Below are positions 51,699-61,500 of a DNA stretch of 64,000 bases, one piece after another. Origin of the DNA: MGIIb-O5 sp036154155 (GTDB taxonomy: Archaea > Thermoplasmatota > Poseidoniia > Poseidoniales > Thalassarchaeaceae); assembly GCA_036154155.1 (NCBI GenBank), contig JAYZLP010000020.1, positions 15,249-79,248 of the forward strand, written 5' to 3'. Position 1 is the stretch's first letter, and the number at the start of each line of letters is the position of its first letter. The notes under the pieces were generated by a model that worked only from the letters and a program-made list of their open reading frames with translations, ran no database searches and was not told the DNA's origin. The position numbers were made by a program, and so were the translations under genes.

Positions 51699-52724
51699 CT
51701 ATTGGTTCTCTCTGATTTCCAGCATCTGATTGAGAATCTTGAGAAGGCCTCTGAGAGTTACTTCGCTGATCCCAGCAACCTTGCAGACGTCGCTCTGGGT
51801 CCTAGGGGAGCTACTTTCTTGGGATGATTTGTAGAGGAGGACACCCGCAATCCCCGAGGGCTTCTTTCCTTGCCATGAAAGGTCATCTTTCACCAAATCC
51901 CATTTCTCTCTCACGTTCCCAAGTACAACAGGGGGCAAGCCGAGGTCAGAGTGGAACTTCTCAAAGTACTCTTCCGGACCAGTAATGTGATGCGCGCCTA
52001 GGGTTCTTGCTACTAGCCTAATGGTCCTCTTGAGCTCTTTGACTTCAACATCCTTCGTCATGTCAAAGGCCTCCGCAACCTCTTCTATTTTACGAGGGAT
52101 CTCCGCCTCCCTGGCAGCAACATATACGCAGGCGGCAGAAACTCCTCGAATACTCCTTCCAGTTACCAATCCCCTTTCCACAGCATGCCTGTAAAGTCCC
52201 GCGGCCTGTTGCTCAATCTGAGGGGGCAGGTCCCCTCTGTCCCTGATGAACTGCATGGCCCTGGACAGGTTCCTGCTACGGCTATCCCGCGTTTTGCTTC
52301 TCTGGTCAATTCGTTGCCTCCTCCTCCAGTCTCGAAGTGCCTTGCCAGACATCCCATGCCTCTTTGCCGAACCCGAGGTTAGGTCGGATCGCCTGATTTC
52401 AGTCGATAGCCCCTTGTCAGAAAGTGTGAGAGTAGTTGGAGCGCCAACCCTGCTTCTATCGTCCCCTCCCGAATGGTTGGTCCACTCTGCGCCAGGGTCG
52501 ATCATATTCTCAGCAGCAACGTATCCGCAGTCCGAACATGACGTCTCCCCTCTGATGTCATCATGGTCCCATGAGTTCGAGCCGCAGACCTTGCAAGGCC
52601 CGGTAACTTCCTCAGTCCCTCTGCTCCTAGAAGGTCGCCTCGATGGAACAATGGAACTCCTTCTAGCAGTTCTGCTAGAGGGATCCATTTTCTTTCCGGC
52701 TTGCTTCGCAGTGTCCCTTTCCAT
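51699..52724 (-). CDS. tfb: Transcription initiation factor B (TFB)
   Basis: A 341-residue archaeal TFIIB. The zinc ribbon has Cys44, Cys47, Cys63 and Cys66 (CKVCG, CSDCG), followed by a B-reader/linker region and two cyclin-like repeats (about 140-335; GVSAACVYVAAREAEIPR, GIAGVLLYKSSQ). It bridges TBP-bound promoters and RNA polymerase. Unusually, about 40 Arg/Ser-rich residues precede the ribbon; starting at the second ATG (52688) would shorten this by 12. It is divergent from gcvT across 158 bases. Confidence 0.93.
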   Translation of the reverse strand: MERDTAKQAGKKMDPSSRTARRSSIVPSRRPSRSRGTEEVTGPCKVCGSNSWDHDDIRGETSCSDCGYVAAENMIDPGAEWTNHSGGDDRSRVGAPTTLTLSDKGLSTEIRRSDLTSGSAKRHGMSGKALRDWRRRQRIDQRSKTRDSRSRNLSRAMQFIRDRGDLPPQIEQQAAGLYRHAVERGLVTGRSIRGVSAACVYVAAREAEIPRKIEEVAEAFDMTKDVEVKELKRTIRLVARTLGAHHITGPEEYFEKFHSDLGLPPVVLGNVREKWDLVKDDLSWQGKKPSGIAGVLLYKSSQESSSPRTQSDVCKVAGISEVTLRGLLKILNQMLEIRENQ

Positions 52725-52761
52725 CTTCTCAACTCGCAGTTGTATAGTGACGACCTCATTA

Positions 52762-52768
52762 TTTAAAT
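52762..52768 (-). promoter_or_regulatory. TATA box of the TFB gene
   Basis: On the minus strand the sequence reads atttaaa followed by taatg, in a strongly AT-rich patch, centred about 41 bases before the ATG at 52724. That leaves a 5' leader of about 15 bases. Confidence 0.45.
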
Positions 52769-52882
52769 CTTTCTAATTATTGTTTGTCCTCATCTGCCTC
52801 ATTAGAACAAGCCACCGAATGAGTCATTACCATTGTATTCGCACTCCCGAAACTTATTGCATCTCCTCTACTCGCTATCTCC

Positions 52883-54037
52883 ATGGGAAGCATGCCTCCT
52901 GTCCGGACCGCTCTATTTGAGCAGCATATTGAGTCGGGAGCAAACATCGTCGACTTCCACGGCTTCGAACTACCGATATGGTACACATCGATCCAGGAGG
53001 AGCACCTGGCAACCCGAAACTCTGCCGGGCTTTTCGATGTCTCCCACATGGGATTTTTCCGTTTCCACGGCAGTGGTGTGTTGTCATGGCTACAGTCTGT
53101 TGGCACTCAGGAGTTTTTGAACTTCGCAAGTGGGAGGTGCGGATACACCCATTTCTTGGACCCAAAGGGGAACATTATCGATGACATGATTTTTGGAGTC
53201 AAAGATGATGATGAGATTCTGGGTGTCCCAAATGCATCCATGGTGGAAACCATGTTTGAGTGGTTTTCTTCCCTACTGCCGTCGGACGGATCCATCTCAC
53301 TGGAAGATCTCTCTACTAAGACTAGCATTTTGGCGCTGCAGGGACCCAATTCCGCCAAGATAATTTCCGACACGTTGGGAGAGCAAAACGCCGTTGGAAG
53401 ATTTCGATGCCAAGAGATAGAAGAGAATGATTTCGGAATCACGGGGTGGATCCAGGGTACGGGGTATACGGGGGAGTCCGGGGTGGAGATCTTTGTCCCC
53501 AACGAGCATGCGCCCAAGCTTTGGTCGGCCTTGCTTGAAATCGGCTCAGAAAATGGGATTGTCCCGGTTGGGCTAGGTGCTCGTGACACTCTGAGGTTGG
53601 AGATGGGATACCTCCTTTCGGGCCAGGACTTCCTCTGGCCAGGTCTTGGAGAAGCCCCAGATTTTGGACTTCCGGAGGATTTCCTTGCCAGGAACACCGT
53701 CGAGACCGCCGTCCCCTTCGGATTAAGCATGGACCATGATTTCATTGGCCGAGACAGCCTCGTCTCTTCCTTAGAGGGCAATGATCGTTGGCATGCACTA
53801 TTATGTCAGGAGAGGGGCCCATCTCCTAGGCCCGGACACAGTGTGCTGGACGGGCCTAAAGAGGACGCTCAGTTGATTGGTTATGTGACTAGTGGAGCGC
53901 CTTCACCTTCAATGGGGGGTACGGGAATCGCCATGGCCTATGTTACTGGAATGGTCGTGGGTGACGACGTTTGGATTCAAGCAAGTCGTAGGCGTAGAGT
54001 TAGGGCTAAGATAGTAAGGCCACCTTTCATACGATGA
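52883..54037 (+). CDS. gcvT: Glycine cleavage system T protein
   Basis: A 384-residue aminomethyltransferase. It has VDFHGFELPIWY, the SAGLFDVSHMG motif, LALQGPNS, GYTGESGVEIF and GARDTLRLEMGYLLSGQD, which carry the folate and aminomethyl-binding residues. It moves the one-carbon unit from aminomethyl-lipoyl H protein to tetrahydrofolate. The two P-protein genes lie 3 kb downstream; the two genes between are unrelated in sequence. A TATA-like aacttattg is about 28 bases before the ATG. Confidence 0.93.
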   Translation: MGSMPPVRTALFEQHIESGANIVDFHGFELPIWYTSIQEEHLATRNSAGLFDVSHMGFFRFHGSGVLSWLQSVGTQEFLNFASGRCGYTHFLDPKGNIIDDMIFGVKDDDEILGVPNASMVETMFEWFSSLLPSDGSISLEDLSTKTSILALQGPNSAKIISDTLGEQNAVGRFRCQEIEENDFGITGWIQGTGYTGESGVEIFVPNEHAPKLWSALLEIGSENGIVPVGLGARDTLRLEMGYLLSGQDFLWPGLGEAPDFGLPEDFLARNTVETAVPFGLSMDHDFIGRDSLVSSLEGNDRWHALLCQERGPSPRPGHSVLDGPKEDAQLIGYVTSGAPSPSMGGTGIAMAYVTGMVVGDDVWIQASRRRRVRAKIVRPPFIR

Positions 54038-54088
54038 CGGCCTCAGAACGTATAATTCGCATGTTGCCGTGACAAACCTCATTGCTGA

Positions 54089-56245
54089 ATGTCTCCCGTC
54101 TTGGCCCGAGGCATTCGCGTGAGCGCTGGATTAGAAGCGGTGGCCATAAAGAACCTCCAGACCCTATTTGTTTCAAGGGGGGTCTCAGCAGAGTCTCTAT
54201 TTTCGAAATACGATATTGATGGCGATGGGTCATTGAGCCTAGATGAGTTCTCGGCGGCCCTAACTTCCATCACTGGGCAGTCAGCACCCCAAGCAATTGT
54301 GAGGGCAATTGTGAGCGCCCTTGACTCAGATGGTGACGGTTCCCTGAGCCTCTCAGAAGTAATCTCTCTAGTCGAGTCAAACACGGATGAGGAATACTCA
54401 GAGGGTTCCGGAATCACCGTCAGCGATCACCCCAACCCCCTATACAATGGTGAGTATATTCCGCAGCATGAAGTCAATGGGAAGCCTTCGTTCAGGAATT
54501 CTGAAGGAGCCGTTCTTTACTATTACAACGCCGGCTCCGGGGGTGCTCCCTCATGGAGCCTAGATGACAGGGACCAGGATGGTAGCAATGACTGGTACAG
54601 AGGTGGCTGGACACGCGTCCCGAGCTCCGGTGGATTACCCCTCGGTCATAGGAGGTGGGTAGGTGTCGGAAAGATCACCATCAGCTCCATCTCAGACCCA
54701 AGTGAACCAGGGCCAAGTGCGTCGGAGGAAAGTGCGTCAGAACCAATTTCACCGCAAGATCAGGCAGTAAGCAACACGGAGATTATTCTCTCGAAGGCGA
54801 CCTTTTCAAGCTTGGAAGAAATCACCTTCCACTTCAGGGTCCCTCAGTTACCTGGAGACGCATGGATCGGGATTATTCCCTCTGGAATCCCCCATGGGGA
54901 TGAGGCGGTCAATGATATGCACGATACCAGTTTCGTGCATCTCCATGGGGAGACGACGGGCGAGGTTAGCCTTCCCAACCCGGGGCCTGGCGAATGGACG
55001 CTGAGGTTGCATGATACGGATAACAACGGTAACGAGATGGCATATGTTGCATTCACCGTTAGTGGCATCGAAACCGATCCCCGCCCTTCCATCACCGTCG
55101 TCGGTGGCGACAGTGTGCCTATCGATGGCCCGCTAGAGATTTCCTTCACGGGAGCAGATGAAAATACTGCCTGGGTGGGAATTTATGGAGAGGGGGGCGC
55201 ACATGAGAATCACAATGGTTGGTGGAAGTATCTTAATGGCGAGCAAACACCACCCAGTGCTCCGATATCCGAAGGCAACATTACTTTCCAACCATCCGAA
55301 AGAAGATCGGAAAACATTGGCATGTACCAAGCGAGACTGTTCGCGAACAACGGCTACGAAATGATCGCCCAATCCCGGTTCGAGTTCGTAGAGGAGATCA
55401 CACTGGACAGCGTCACCGGCCAGTTCTCCGACATCCTCGCTTCGATTGATCCCCAGTCAAGCAGCATCGAGGCGATAGAGGCGGGGAGAGTCCTGGCGGA
55501 CGCTAGAATAGAGCGGAAGATATCCAGACTCCCCTTTTCACTGCAATCACCGGCAAGAAGAATCTGGGATGCAAGAGCGGATGCCTACCAAGCAACGATG
55601 GTCGCAAACCTCCCTCCTCCCGAGACAGTAGCAGCTGGAGTTGCCGCGGCAGGAATAGCGGCCGCGGCCCTTTCGTCCGCCACAAGGGAGACAGCTCCTT
55701 CCCATGGGGGCGATACCGATGACGATGCAGTAGTCTCAGATGATTTGCCTGGTGAGCAGGAAGAAACCATTGCCCCCACTGAAGCAGAACGTATCCAAGC
55801 CGCAGCGCTTGAGCAAGCCCGCGCCCAAGTCGCCGCAACAACCCCCTCTGCAACTTCGCCACCTGAAGCAACATCGGAACCTGCTACAGGGGCCACCGAT
55901 CAAGACCCATTCTCTGAAGTGGTTAGGTCATTCTCTGAGGCGAGATTATTGTCCGATCAGAAACGCCTCGTTGAAACTCATGGGGGCGCTTGGTTCGAGG
56001 TTTCACTCAAAGTGCTGTCCGTGGAGAAGACCTTCGGGATTGGGCTTCCGGAGGGATACAGGGGAGGTAGCACGTTGATTGCTGAAGTTTCCCCCGTTGG
56101 AAACCCCTCATTCTCCTGCGAGTCCGAGATCAGGCTCCCATCTTCTGCTGATTCGGGCACCTACAAAGCAGGACATGAGGGAGTCATGAGGGTCTCCGTA
56201 CAGGGATGGAACTCCATTCGAAAGAGAGTCATATTGGCCTCTTAG
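54089..56245 (+). CDS. EF-hand protein with SKICH/C2-like beta domains
   Basis: A 718-residue protein without signal peptide. Two paired EF-hands come first, with complete loops at 42-53 (DIDGDGSLSLDE) and 79-90 (DSDGDGSLSLSE). Next is a Tyr/Trp-rich domain (about 115-195; NPLYNGEYIPQHEVNGKP, SWSLDDRDQDGS). Two beta domains follow, with DAWIGIIPSG near 265 and TAWVGIYGEGG near 365, resembling SKICH-type sandwiches. An Ala/Thr/Glu-rich region ends in a further beta domain. A calmodulin-like pair in a cytoplasmic archaeal protein is uncommon. Function unknown. Confidence 0.7.
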   Translation: MSPVLARGIRVSAGLEAVAIKNLQTLFVSRGVSAESLFSKYDIDGDGSLSLDEFSAALTSITGQSAPQAIVRAIVSALDSDGDGSLSLSEVISLVESNTDEEYSEGSGITVSDHPNPLYNGEYIPQHEVNGKPSFRNSEGAVLYYYNAGSGGAPSWSLDDRDQDGSNDWYRGGWTRVPSSGGLPLGHRRWVGVGKITISSISDPSEPGPSASEESASEPISPQDQAVSNTEIILSKATFSSLEEITFHFRVPQLPGDAWIGIIPSGIPHGDEAVNDMHDTSFVHLHGETTGEVSLPNPGPGEWTLRLHDTDNNGNEMAYVAFTVSGIETDPRPSITVVGGDSVPIDGPLEISFTGADENTAWVGIYGEGGAHENHNGWWKYLNGEQTPPSAPISEGNITFQPSERRSENIGMYQARLFANNGYEMIAQSRFEFVEEITLDSVTGQFSDILASIDPQSSSIEAIEAGRVLADARIERKISRLPFSLQSPARRIWDARADAYQATMVANLPPPETVAAGVAAAGIAAAALSSATRETAPSHGGDTDDDAVVSDDLPGEQEETIAPTEAERIQAAALEQARAQVAATTPSATSPPEATSEPATGATDQDPFSEVVRSFSEARLLSDQKRLVETHGGAWFEVSLKVLSVEKTFGIGLPEGYRGGSTLIAEVSPVGNPSFSCESEIRLPSSADSGTYKAGHEGVMRVSVQGWNSIRKRVILAS

Positions 56246-57087
56246 AGATTAGCGACCTCAAAGGCCTCCTCAATCATTTCCTCGAGGCTTATTTGGGGCC
56301 TAAAGCCGCATCTGTGTTCCAGATACCAAGCATCTACAATTCCCCACACTTCAGCTTCCGAATTCTGATTCAGTTCTGCAGTGGCCCCAGTTCTCTGATT
56401 GTAGATTTCAGACAAGTCGTTCATTGTTACGCCCTTGCCAGAGCCCACTGCGAAACTCTCTCTCGTGAGTGGCGGATCCTGCAAAACAGTTTCAATGACC
56501 CGAACTAAGTCCTCCACGTGAATGAAATCTTTGACATCCTCGCCCGAACCGGGAACGTTGACCCATCCCATCTGACTTTCGACAGCCCACCTGTGCAGTA
56601 TCCCATTTCCAGGGGGCCCATCAAGAGGGACGCCCTGAACGTTAGATGCCCTGATCACACTAACTGGCCTGCCTGCCTCGGCTCTTTCTAGGGCGTTTTC
56701 TTCAATCCACAGCTGTCCCTCTGCAGCAGTGTCCCTTGGAGAGAGGGTGGATTCAGGTCCATAGTAGTCGTCACCAGGATACCACTGTGGGTGAACCCTA
56801 AGCGTCCCCAGAATGATCAAGTGCAGCTCTCCATGCCTATCTACGGCATCCAATACAGGTCTTGCAGCCTCCCTCATGACTATCTTCGCCTCCCTCTCGT
56901 TTCGAGCTACTGACGTGTCTAAAGGGCGCGAATTGATGTGTATCAGGGCCGTACATGGAGTAAGCAGCACATCTATCGAAGTCTGGTCCTCTAGGGCCTC
57001 ATCTGGAATGACCACTGCCCTGTCTCCAAGCGCTTCCACTATGTAGGGGGCCACGAATGAATCCGATGCAGTAATGGCGACTCTCAT
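56242..57087 (-). CDS. NAD-dependent epimerase-like protein, degenerate site
   Basis: A 281-residue extended SDR-like Rossmann protein, recognised from LHLIILGTLRVHP, VSVIRASNVQG, DFIHVEDLVRVIE and a FAVGSGKGVTM block. The usual GxxGxxG near the N-terminus is replaced by TASDSFVAP, and the YxxxK catalytic pair appears lost (the region reads AAEGQLWIEENAL). It may bind a nucleotide sugar without standard epimerase chemistry. It is convergent with the EF-hand gene (4-base overlap). Confidence 0.65.
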   Translation of the reverse strand: MRVAITASDSFVAPYIVEALGDRAVVIPDEALEDQTSIDVLLTPCTALIHINSRPLDTSVARNEREAKIVMREAARPVLDAVDRHGELHLIILGTLRVHPQWYPGDDYYGPESTLSPRDTAAEGQLWIEENALERAEAGRPVSVIRASNVQGVPLDGPPGNGILHRWAVESQMGWVNVPGSGEDVKDFIHVEDLVRVIETVLQDPPLTRESFAVGSGKGVTMNDLSEIYNQRTGATAELNQNSEAEVWGIVDAWYLEHRCGFRPQISLEEMIEEAFEVANL

Positions 57088-57211
57088 GCTAGCATGTGGC
57101 TCTCTCTCCGAAGCAATAAGAGTGTGTCGGTGGAATGTTAGTCAATTTGCAGCCTCTCGACCGAAGAAAATCATATACTCTCTCGACGGCCATTCATCCC
57201 GAGGGCGCAGG

Positions 57212-58579
57212 ATGGACCAACTTCCAAACCTTGGCAGGGAGCAGGAAATGCTCGAGGAGATGGGCCTAAAGTCGATGGATGATTTGTTTTCTGATATCCC
57301 CGAGGGAGTCAGGAGGAATGAGCCTCTTCCACTTCGTGGACCACAGTCCGAGGAAGAGATATGGGCGGATGCTCAGCATTTGCTAGGTGCTAACGTGGAT
57401 CTAGACTCCCGCCCATCATTCTTGGCAGCTGGTCTGGCTCGAAATTTCGTCCCCACCATGGTTCCGATGATAGCCACAAGGGGCGAATTTCTTACTTCCT
57501 ACACCCCTTACCAGCCCGAGGTCAGCCAGGGGATGCTACAAGCCATGTGGGAATTTCAGACAATGGTTTCCGAATTAGTTGGACTGCCTGTGTCCAACGT
57601 ATCAATGTACGATGCCAGTACCGCTGCAGCCGAAGCCATCACGTGCGCCGTAAGGGCGAAGGGCAGGAAAGCCACTCAGAAGGGAGTCGTCTACGTCTCC
57701 CAATTTGTCCCTCCCCATCGCCTTTCTGTAATCAGAAATTATACTCAAGGCGGCGGAATTGAATTACGTGTTCTGAGACATGGTTCAGATGGGTGCGTTG
57801 ATCTTGAACATGCCACCTCTGCTGTTGGGGCATGTGCAGTATATGTGGAGCAACCTAACGCATTCGGCGAGCTCGATGAAGGAATAGCGAAACTGAAAGG
57901 AATCCTCGGCGAAAATACTGCCCTCATCGTGGGCGTCGATGCGGTTTCCTTGGGAATCGTCGAGGCTCCGGGCAATTATGGGGCCGACATCGTCGTGGGC
58001 GAGGGCCAACCATTTGGGATTGGCCCGACTGCAGGGGGTCCGATTTACGGTCTGTTCGCCTGCCAGAAGGAGTTTCTTCGTTTGATGCCAGGCCGTATTG
58101 TCGGAAAGACTCTAGATGAGGATGGACTTGATGCTTTCACACTCACCCTTTCCACTCGGGAGCAACATATTCGCCGCCACCGTGCGACATCTAATATCTG
58201 TTCCAACGAGACACTCATAGCTTTGATGGGGGCCATGCACATGGCACTCCTGGGTCCTGAGGGATTGCAGAGGCTGGCGCTTCGAGTGGCCTCTACCACC
58301 GAAGCTACCAAGCAAGCAATTTGTGAGTTGCCTGGGGTCGACCTGATAAATCCCGAATCTGCCAATTTCCGAGAATTCGCAGTTAAACTCCCAGGCGAAG
58401 CAGCCGATGCAGTAGCCCACATGGATAGGGATGGAGTGCTTGGCGGTTTCCCGCTTGGCGAGTGGTGGGATTCCATGTCGGATTGCCTCCTAATAGGGTG
58501 CGACGAGCGTACAAGCGATTCAGACATTGAGGCACTAGCCTCCTCAATGATGTCTTGGATCAAGGGGGTAGTGGAATGA
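57212..58579 (+). CDS. gcvPA: Glycine dehydrogenase (decarboxylating) subunit 1
   Basis: A 455-residue PLP-fold subunit: FLAAGLARNFVPTMVPMI-type block, TPYQPEVSQGMLQAMWEFQTMV, SMYDASTAAAEA and GEGQPFGI are typical of GcvPA. With GcvPB it makes P protein, which decarboxylates glycine and loads H protein. The ATG at 57212 (MDQLPNLG) is chosen because the frame upstream to 57074 is unlike the family and overlaps the epimerase-like gene. It is translationally coupled to gcvPB by an ATGA overlap. Confidence 0.94.
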   Translation: MDQLPNLGREQEMLEEMGLKSMDDLFSDIPEGVRRNEPLPLRGPQSEEEIWADAQHLLGANVDLDSRPSFLAAGLARNFVPTMVPMIATRGEFLTSYTPYQPEVSQGMLQAMWEFQTMVSELVGLPVSNVSMYDASTAAAEAITCAVRAKGRKATQKGVVYVSQFVPPHRLSVIRNYTQGGGIELRVLRHGSDGCVDLEHATSAVGACAVYVEQPNAFGELDEGIAKLKGILGENTALIVGVDAVSLGIVEAPGNYGADIVVGEGQPFGIGPTAGGPIYGLFACQKEFLRLMPGRIVGKTLDEDGLDAFTLTLSTREQHIRRHRATSNICSNETLIALMGAMHMALLGPEGLQRLALRVASTTEATKQAICELPGVDLINPESANFREFAVKLPGEAADAVAHMDRDGVLGGFPLGEWWDSMSDCLLIGCDERTSDSDIEALASSMMSWIKGVVE

Positions 58580-60078
58580 GTGACATCTTTGAGTTCAATG
58601 GTGCTGAAGGTACTGGTTGGTCCCAGCCTGAGCCCATAATGGAAGGTGCGGCTGAGACGGTCCCTAAATCCCTGGCTAGGGTTAGATTACCGCAGTGGCC
58701 ACGAGCAAGCGAGCCCGAGTTAGTCCGTCACTACACATGGCTCTCCCAGAGAAATTTCGGTATCGATACGGGATTCTACCCCCTTGGTTCCTGTACTATG
58801 AAGCATAACCCCCGAATCAATGAGCGAATTGTACAGCTGCCAGGAATAGACAGGATTCACCCTCTACAGCCTGAGCACCAAATCCAAGGCCTGCTTTCCA
58901 TATTCTTTGAGATGCAGGAAATGCTAGAGATTTGTTCGGGCATGGATCAAGTGACCTTGCAACCGGTCGCCGGTGCACAGGGAGAATTCGCAGCTATTAG
59001 GTGCATTCAGGAGTATCACAGAGAAAACGGAGAAAGCCATCGAGACAAGGTAATCGTCCCGGATTCTGCTCACGGGACAAACCCAGCATCCGCTGCCATG
59101 TGCGGGTACGAAATTATTGAGATTCCTAGCGGTGATGACGGAAGGCTCGACCTCGATGCACTAACAGCTGCTGTAGGGGAGGATACAGCTGCTATGATGA
59201 TCACCAATCCTAGCACCCTGGGTATCTTCGAGCCCGACATAGCTAGGGCAGCAGAAATTGTCCATGAGGTAGGCGGACAGATGTACTATGACGGCGCCAA
59301 CTTCAATGCTATTCTAGGGAAGACTGATCCTGGGAGGATGGGGTTTGATGCTGTTCATTACAACCTACATAAGACATTCAGCCAACCTCATGGTGGCGGA
59401 GGTCCAGGAAGCGGGCCAATAGGCGTTAAATCACATCTCGCAGACTTCCTTCCCGCCCCATTAGCTGATCGCGAACAAGCAGATGGTGACGGGGCCACAG
59501 GCGATGGATACCGATATTTCTGGAGGACTCCGGAGAAGTCGATTGGAAAGGTGCAGCAGTGGCATGGAAATGCTGGTGCAGTCGTTAGGGCATGGGCCTT
59601 CTACCGACGCTATGGTCGCGAATTAGAGCTAATGAGCGAGCATGCAGTACTCAATGCCAATTACCTTCGTCATAGGATACTGAATCCGGACCCTGAATCT
59701 CGTAATCTTGATGAGATTCATGCCATGCCTGTTGACGGCGCTCCGGCGGATATCGTCAAACACGAATTCACATTGAGCATGAGTCCTCTCAAGGATTCAA
59801 CGGGCGTCACTGGAAAGGATGTTGCAAAGCGATTACTGGACTATGGTTACATGTCCCCCACTCTGTACTTCCCGATGATCGTACCTGAATGTCTGATGAT
59901 TGAGCCAACAGAAACAGAGAGTCGCGAGGTCCTCGATAAGTTCGCAAATGATTTCCTAGACATTTTGGGCGAGGATCCTCAGATTGTGTCAACTGCACCC
60001 CACAATACCGACGTGAGGCGCGTCGATGAGGTTCAAGCCGCACGCAATCTTGTATTACGCCACCCCTGTCGAGATTGA
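58576..60078 (+). CDS. gcvPB: Glycine dehydrogenase (decarboxylating) subunit 2
   Basis: A 500-residue subunit carrying PLP. The PLP lysine is in NLHKTFSQPHGGGGPG; FYPLGSCTMKHNPR, LQPVAGAQGE and DSAHGTNPASAAM are also characteristic. The two-gene P protein is the form found in many archaea and some bacteria. ATG 58576 overlaps the gcvPA TGA. A canonical H protein is not found in the window (see the H-like gene at 29.1 kb). Confidence 0.95.
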   Translation: MSDIFEFNGAEGTGWSQPEPIMEGAAETVPKSLARVRLPQWPRASEPELVRHYTWLSQRNFGIDTGFYPLGSCTMKHNPRINERIVQLPGIDRIHPLQPEHQIQGLLSIFFEMQEMLEICSGMDQVTLQPVAGAQGEFAAIRCIQEYHRENGESHRDKVIVPDSAHGTNPASAAMCGYEIIEIPSGDDGRLDLDALTAAVGEDTAAMMITNPSTLGIFEPDIARAAEIVHEVGGQMYYDGANFNAILGKTDPGRMGFDAVHYNLHKTFSQPHGGGGPGSGPIGVKSHLADFLPAPLADREQADGDGATGDGYRYFWRTPEKSIGKVQQWHGNAGAVVRAWAFYRRYGRELELMSEHAVLNANYLRHRILNPDPESRNLDEIHAMPVDGAPADIVKHEFTLSMSPLKDSTGVTGKDVAKRLLDYGYMSPTLYFPMIVPECLMIEPTETESREVLDKFANDFLDILGEDPQIVSTAPHNTDVRRVDEVQAARNLVLRHPCRD

Positions 60079-60123
60079 GCAAATCGCCGAAGGCGATAAT
60101 GCCAAGTCCCCCCTCCGGGGCCC

Positions 60124-60975
60124 ATGGAGGCCTCCGAAGACAGATTCTGGCTTTTGGGACACCCCTCTTGGTGGAAACTCGAGGAGGGAGAAATTCCCCC
60201 GTCACTTAGGAGTGGCGAACTGCCCCTTCCCGAAGCATGGGGGGATGTTGGCCCCGACAAGACCGGCTGGTCGAGACAAAGACTCAGGCCTCTTGCATGG
60301 GGCCTTTTGAAACCCTCTGCATGGGCCCCCTTCTTTCTGATTGCCAGCTCTTTCCCCCTGGCTTTCCCCGGCAAGACTCCGGATGACCAGGCACTGGCCT
60401 CGGTTTTATTCCTAGTTTCATGGAGCCTTTTGCTAGTCCCCCAATTGCTCGAGAGAAATTCCCAGCCATCATCAGGAGGGGGGGTCCTTTCCCTCCCCAT
60501 AGATTGGAAACTCCTTCTGGTTGGAATTGTCATTTTCCCGTTCCATATTGAAATAGATCCGAGGATTGGATGGATTTCATTCTCGTTTTTCATAGCATCA
60601 ATGATTAGATCTATAGTAATGGTGTCCGATTCCTTCGCAATTCCACCTTCCCGACTCGTTATCCCGATCGATACTGGGGCATTGAACGAGATCACCATCG
60701 ATGGCCGGTGGAATGTGTTGTCTGATAGGTGGCACAGAGGTCCAATAGCCACTTTTGAAACAGAGAATGGATCGCTCATGATAAGCGGGAATAGCCGTTC
60801 CGGTTTTGACTTCGTTTCATTGGCGTACAGGCACCACACAGGATTTGTTCAGGATTGCTTCTTTGAGGGCCATCCAGAATCTGAAACTCTGTCTGAAATA
60901 TTATCCTCCCCGCCCATTCAATTTGAAGTGGCGGAATGGCCAAGCTCATTCATTCTCCCACTGCTGGAAGAGTAG
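60124..60975 (+). CDS. Membrane protein of unknown function
   Basis: A 283-residue protein. An acidic/Trp-rich N-terminal region (1-55) comes before about four hydrophobic segments (roughly 62-78, 88-106, 127-145 and 148-166) and a C-terminal soluble domain of about 110 residues that is beta-rich (SRLVIPIDTGALNEITID). I do not recognise it. It lies between gcvPB and purE on the same strand with short gaps (45 and 37 bases). A long open frame on the opposite strand shows no similarity. Confidence 0.55.
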   Translation: MEASEDRFWLLGHPSWWKLEEGEIPPSLRSGELPLPEAWGDVGPDKTGWSRQRLRPLAWGLLKPSAWAPFFLIASSFPLAFPGKTPDDQALASVLFLVSWSLLLVPQLLERNSQPSSGGGVLSLPIDWKLLLVGIVIFPFHIEIDPRIGWISFSFFIASMIRSIVMVSDSFAIPPSRLVIPIDTGALNEITIDGRWNVLSDRWHRGPIATFETENGSLMISGNSRSGFDFVSLAYRHHTGFVQDCFFEGHPESETLSEILSSPPIQFEVAEWPSSFILPLLEE

Positions 60976-61012
60976 TTTCAGACGGCAGGCATTTGAACCT
61001 CCTTCCTTCCCG

Positions 61013-61492
61013 ATGTGCATGGACATATGCGTCGTACTGGGTTCCAAGTCAGACATGCCAGTGGCCGAGAAGTGTAAAACCGTGCTGGACATGTTCAATG
61101 TCTCATACGAAATCAGAGTTGCCTCAGCCCATAGGGCTCCTAAGTATCTCGAAGGGATCATCGAGTCAGCCGAACAGTCGGGATGCAAGGTTTTCATTGG
61201 TATGGCTGGTGTTGCAGCCGCACTTCCTGGTGTAATTGCATCCATGACTACCATGCCCGTGATAGGAGTTCCAGTCGGTGGCAAAGTCCCACTCGACTCC
61301 CTATTGTCCATTGTCCAGATGCCTCCTGGGATGCCCGTGGCAACAGTCGGGGTCGACAGGGGCGACAACGCTGGCGCCCTAGCAGTCCAGATTCTTGCTA
61401 CGACCAACAATGAACTCGCTTCAGCATACTCAGATTATCGTTCGGCAATGACTGCCAAGGTAATCGCAGATGACGAGTCAATCCAGGGGTGA
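61013..61492 (+). CDS. purE: 5-(carboxyamino)imidazole ribonucleotide mutase PurE
   Basis: A 159-residue enzyme of purine synthesis. It begins VVLGSKSDMPVAEKC and has the SAHRAPKYLE active-site loop, IGMAGVAAALPGV and the VPVGG and SIVQMPPGMPVATVG segments of the class I mutase. Start at ATG 61013 or 61019 (two codons apart). Its TGA overlaps a GTG of the next gene. No PurK is adjacent. Confidence 0.94.
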   Translation: MCMDICVVLGSKSDMPVAEKCKTVLDMFNVSYEIRVASAHRAPKYLEGIIESAEQSGCKVFIGMAGVAAALPGVIASMTTMPVIGVPVGGKVPLDSLLSIVQMPPGMPVATVGVDRGDNAGALAVQILATTNNELASAYSDYRSAMTAKVIADDESIQG

Positions 61493-61500
61493 CCCATTTG

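Noticed and set aside
60033..60839. 268-residue minus-strand frame opposite gcvPB end and the 60.1-kb membrane protein
   Set aside because: Overlaps the conserved end of gcvPB and shows no recognisable domain; the plus-strand membrane protein has plausible TM helices and operon spacing. Some doubt remains because that membrane protein is itself unrecognised.
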